Shown here piece after piece: positions 62,114 through 64,000 of a stretch of DNA of 64,000 nucleotides (position 1 is its first letter; every line of letters begins with the position of its first letter). The DNA comes from Chamaelirium japonicum. Its lineage: Eukaryota > Streptophyta > Magnoliopsida > Liliales > Melanthiaceae. The stretch covers positions 806,001 to 870,000 of the forward strand of contig CANTAL010000100.1 of NCBI GenBank assembly GCA_947650365.1, given 5' to 3'. The notes under the pieces are model-generated. The model did not search any database, was not told where the DNA came from, and saw only the letters and a program-made list of their open reading frames with translations. Both the position numbers and the translations under genes were made by a program.

Positions 62114-62941
62114 CTAGGAGGGTGCGGGCCTCTTGGCCTCGGCGACCTCCATGTCCATGAGGTGAAGGACATCCTGCTCGCATCGGGTAGCGGCTACCTG
62201 ATCCCCCCGAATTACTACGACCCCGCTCGCGGTCGGGAATTTGAGGGCCTGATGGTTGGGTGAAGCTACCGCCTTTATTTGCCTTAGCCAAGGCCGCCCA
62301 AGGATGGCGTTAAATGCGGAACTTCCATCCACTACCGCGAAGCGGACTTGGCGAGCCTCCGGGCCAGCGGTCACCGTAAGGGTTATCTCCCCTGCCACTC
62401 TGGCGACCTCTCCGGTGAACCCACTGAGGGAGCTCGTCGAGGGAGACAGGTCGGCGAGTCTCAACCCCATTCGCAGGTAGGCCGACAGAAAAAGGATGTC
62501 CACGGCGCTCCCCGAATCAACCAGAGCTCGCCTCACCTCGATGTTAGCCATCATCAGGCGTATGACGAGGGGGTCATTATGGGGCGTAACGACCCCAGTC
62601 ATGTCATCTTCCGAAAACCAGAGAAAATCACGGGCTTCCACCCTTGGTGCTTGAAGCAAAGTAGGAGTTAGCGAGACGGAAAATACCTTCTGTGCCCGCT
62701 CCATCTCCCTGACTCGTCGGCGAGCTTCATTACTGGATCTCGGGCCGCTCAACCGCCCGCTAATGGTATGGCAGATCGCTGGTCCTCCCGGGGGAGGCGG
62801 AGGCAGGGCGGGTTCAGCGGGCCCCGGGCGATCTCCCTCCCGAGGAGCCCGTGTCGGTCGAACCTCCTTGGAGGCGAAATAAACTGATTCAAGTGGCCCT
62901 GGGTGACCAAATCCTCGAGGTGGTTCTTGAGAGCCCGGCAT
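62114..62941 (-). CDS. Retroviral-type aspartic protease (pol segment)
   Basis: This segment cleaves the polyprotein. The real beginning is probably near 62880, where the gag frame passes into this one; the ATG at 62941 lies within gag's zinc-knuckle region in another frame. From about residue 55 there is the Tat-type lead-in ICHTISGRLSGPRSSNEARR. The active site is DSG at residues 142-144 in RRALVDSGSAVDILF, and the C-terminal support motif is ILGRPWL near residue 219. The single DSG motif fits a retroviral-type protease that works as a dimer. The frame ends at TAG 62114-62116, after which the same frame is open for 31 codons into RT, so this is most likely a mutation such as CAG to TAG. Confidence 0.85.
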   Translation of the reverse strand: MPGSQEPPRGFGHPGPLESVYFASKEVRPTRAPREGDRPGPAEPALPPPPPGGPAICHTISGRLSGPRSSNEARRRVREMERAQKVFSVSLTPTLLQAPRVEARDFLWFSEDDMTGVVTPHNDPLVIRLMMANIEVRRALVDSGSAVDILFLSAYLRMGLRLADLSPSTSSLSGFTGEVARVAGEITLTVTAGPEARQVRFAVVDGSSAFNAILGRPWLRQIKAVASPNHQALKFPTASGVVVIRGDQVAATRCEQDVLHLMDMEVAEAKRPAPS

Positions 62942-64000
62942 CTGTTAGTGTGATGCCCAGGGCTTCGATGAAAAGCACACCGCCGCGAGTTGTCGGTAGA
63001 GCCAGGCTCTCCGACCTGCAGGGGTGGCGGGTACTGGAAGAAAGGTTCATTCCGAATCTGATGGAAGATTTGTCCTGGCGAGTGGGTTAGCACGGTGAAG
63101 TCCCGCTCCCCGGGTCCTAGAGGCAGGCGCCAGTTCGCCGGCCTTCCAGCGACAGCCGCGGGGGCTTCAGCGGGCTGTTCTGCAGGAACAGCGGGCGGTC
63201 CAGGCAAAGGCACCGCCAGGGGCACCTCCCTTCTCTCTACGGCCTTAACGACCAGCGGTCGCGGGGCCGGAGGAGGTCGCTGCTCGATTGCCTTTCCCTT
63301 CCGGTCTAGCACGGCGTCTTCGAGCTTGATGTGTTGCTGGACCAGGGCAAATAGTTCAACCATCGTGCGAGGGTCCTTGATCACTAGAGCGTCATGAAGC
63401 TTGCAACCCTCGGGGAGGGCGCTTCTGAAAGCGCTCACCATGGTACGATCTTGGCCCGCCGCGTCTTCCAGAGCGAGGTAGGCGCTTCGGAATCGCGTTG
63501 CGAAGCACCGGAGCGTCTCGCGAGCTCCCATGGTTAAGGTAAACAGAGACTCGATTCTTTTCGGGGGCTGCCTATTGCAGCGATACTGCTCCAGGAATAG
63601 CCTAGAGAGAGTTGGAAAGTCAGGGATCATGCCGGGCGGCAACTTGTGGAACCAGTTCAATGCCGAGCCGGTCAGACTGCTCGGGAATGCTCGGCACAAG
63701 ACGTGATCTTGGTCCCGGAAAAACAGAAGCTTTCTGTAGGCCAAGAGATGGTCAACGGGATCCTGCGATCCGTCGAACAATACAAACTTCGGGGGGGTCC
63801 AGTGGTGTGGAAAACCCCCTCGGTGGACCTCGCTGGTGAAAGGCGAGCTACCTCCGTGGGCGGCGAGATCTTCCAGTAAATCTACTGGCGCACTAGATCG
63901 CTGCCAGTGCCCGGGGAGAACTCCCAGAGGCGGCTGCGCAGGTCCTAGGCGGTCTCGTACGCTCCCTTGTGGCGAGGTCGGTCCCACCCCGCGGCGACCC
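62749..64000 (-). CDS. Gag (capsid and nucleocapsid), partial at window edge
   Basis: Gag forms the particle that holds the element's RNA. The frame is open to the right edge of the window and has no ATG near its visible start, so the N-terminus is missing. The capsid-like retrotransposon gag domain runs from about 68 to 230 of the visible 412 residues (VLFDGSQDPVDHLLAYR, then GSALNWFHKLPPGMI, LSRLFLEQY and SLFTLTMGARETLRCFATRF). A Pro/Ala-rich linker follows, then a zinc knuckle at about 337-350 with spacing C-x2-H-x4-H-x4-C, that is His in place of the second Cys, and LEDLVTQGHLNQF. After HLNQF (about 62880) this frame stops making sense, and the conserved reading moves to the protease frame by -1; the tail from there to TGA 62749 is probably not native. 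Confidence 0.88.
   Translation of the reverse strand, partial: GRRGVGPTSPQGSVRDRLGPAQPPLGVLPGHWQRSSAPVDLLEDLAAHGGSSPFTSEVHRGGFPHHWTPPKFVLFDGSQDPVDHLLAYRKLLFFRDQDHVLCRAFPSSLTGSALNWFHKLPPGMIPDFPTLSRLFLEQYRCNRQPPKRIESLFTLTMGARETLRCFATRFRSAYLALEDAAGQDRTMVSAFRSALPEGCKLHDALVIKDPRTMVELFALVQQHIKLEDAVLDRKGKAIEQRPPPAPRPLVVKAVERREVPLAVPLPGPPAVPAEQPAEAPAAVAGRPANWRLPLGPGERDFTVLTHSPGQIFHQIRNEPFFQYPPPLQVGEPGSTDNSRRCAFHRSPGHHTNRCRALKNHLEDLVTQGHLNQFISPPRRFDRHGLLGREIARGPLNPPCLRLPREDQRSAIPLAGG

Larger units (their letters stand above)
52029..64000 (-). mobile_element. Tat-lineage Ty3/gypsy LTR retrotransposon, 5' end beyond window
   Basis: Read on the minus strand, the visible order is gag, protease, reverse transcriptase, degenerate RNase H, second RNase H, integrase, a long 3' region with an opposite-strand gene and tandem repeats, polypurine tract, and 3' LTR. 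Two RNase H domains in a row, plus an antisense gene and tandem repeats between pol and the 3' LTR, are known traits of the plant Tat group (Ogre, Retand and Grande relatives). GC content is high, in sharp contrast with the satellite. Gag runs off the right edge, so the 5' LTR, primer-binding site and right target duplication are not visible. Two in-frame stops and one frame change in gag-pol suggest the copy cannot move on its own. Confidence 0.9.

Overview
The window looks like plant heterochromatin, most likely from a flowering plant. One very large AT-rich tandem-repeat array is framed by GC-rich sequence from Ty3/gypsy LTR retrotransposons of the Tat lineage. The plant assignment rests on the dual-RNase H pol, on an antisense spliced gene between pol and the 3' LTR, and on a domain that resembles the plant 'gypsy-type' transposase_28 family. 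I see no ordinary single-copy host gene, tRNA, rRNA or CRISPR array. Species cannot be named from the sequence alone.

Layout. (1) 1-823: a GC-rich flank with a partial plus-strand open frame (2-460), followed by a fragment matching the U3 half of the LTR at the other end of the window. It ends exactly where the satellite begins. (2) 824-52028: about 51.2 kb of satellite built from 23-bp and 28-bp monomers. The array is a patchwork of blocks in both orientations, with roughly 55 strand switches. Many switches fall on the palindromic CGTACG core of the monomer. Higher-order modules (171 bp and 268 bp), a repeatedly copied inversion junction and 2-kb duplicated blocks show that inverted segments have been amplified as cassettes. 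(3) 52029-64000: most of one Tat-type element on the minus strand: 3' LTR (52029-53128), polypurine tract, a 145-bp tandem array, an antisense (plus-strand) gene at 54849-57893 with its own TATA box and one visible intron, then on the minus strand integrase, RT with RNase H and second RNase H, protease and gag. Gag runs off the right edge; the 5' LTR and primer-binding site lie outside.

How the parts relate. Read on the minus strand, gag (about 64000 to 62880) and pro-pol (about 62880 to 58652) form one polyprotein, broken by a -1 frame change at about 62880 and by in-frame stops at 62114-62116 (TAG) and 60044-60046 (TGA). The second stop lies inside the extra RNase H domain and separates its last catalytic Asp. 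The antisense gene points toward pol, tail to tail, and has one in-frame TGA at 55446-55448. The copy is therefore probably not autonomous now, though every domain is still readable.

The most unusual part is the satellite: a short monomer with a central palindrome, arranged as many alternating forward and reverse blocks, with a specific head-to-head junction copied about a dozen times. All repeat coordinates inside the array were read by eye; those marked approximate are good to tens of bases.
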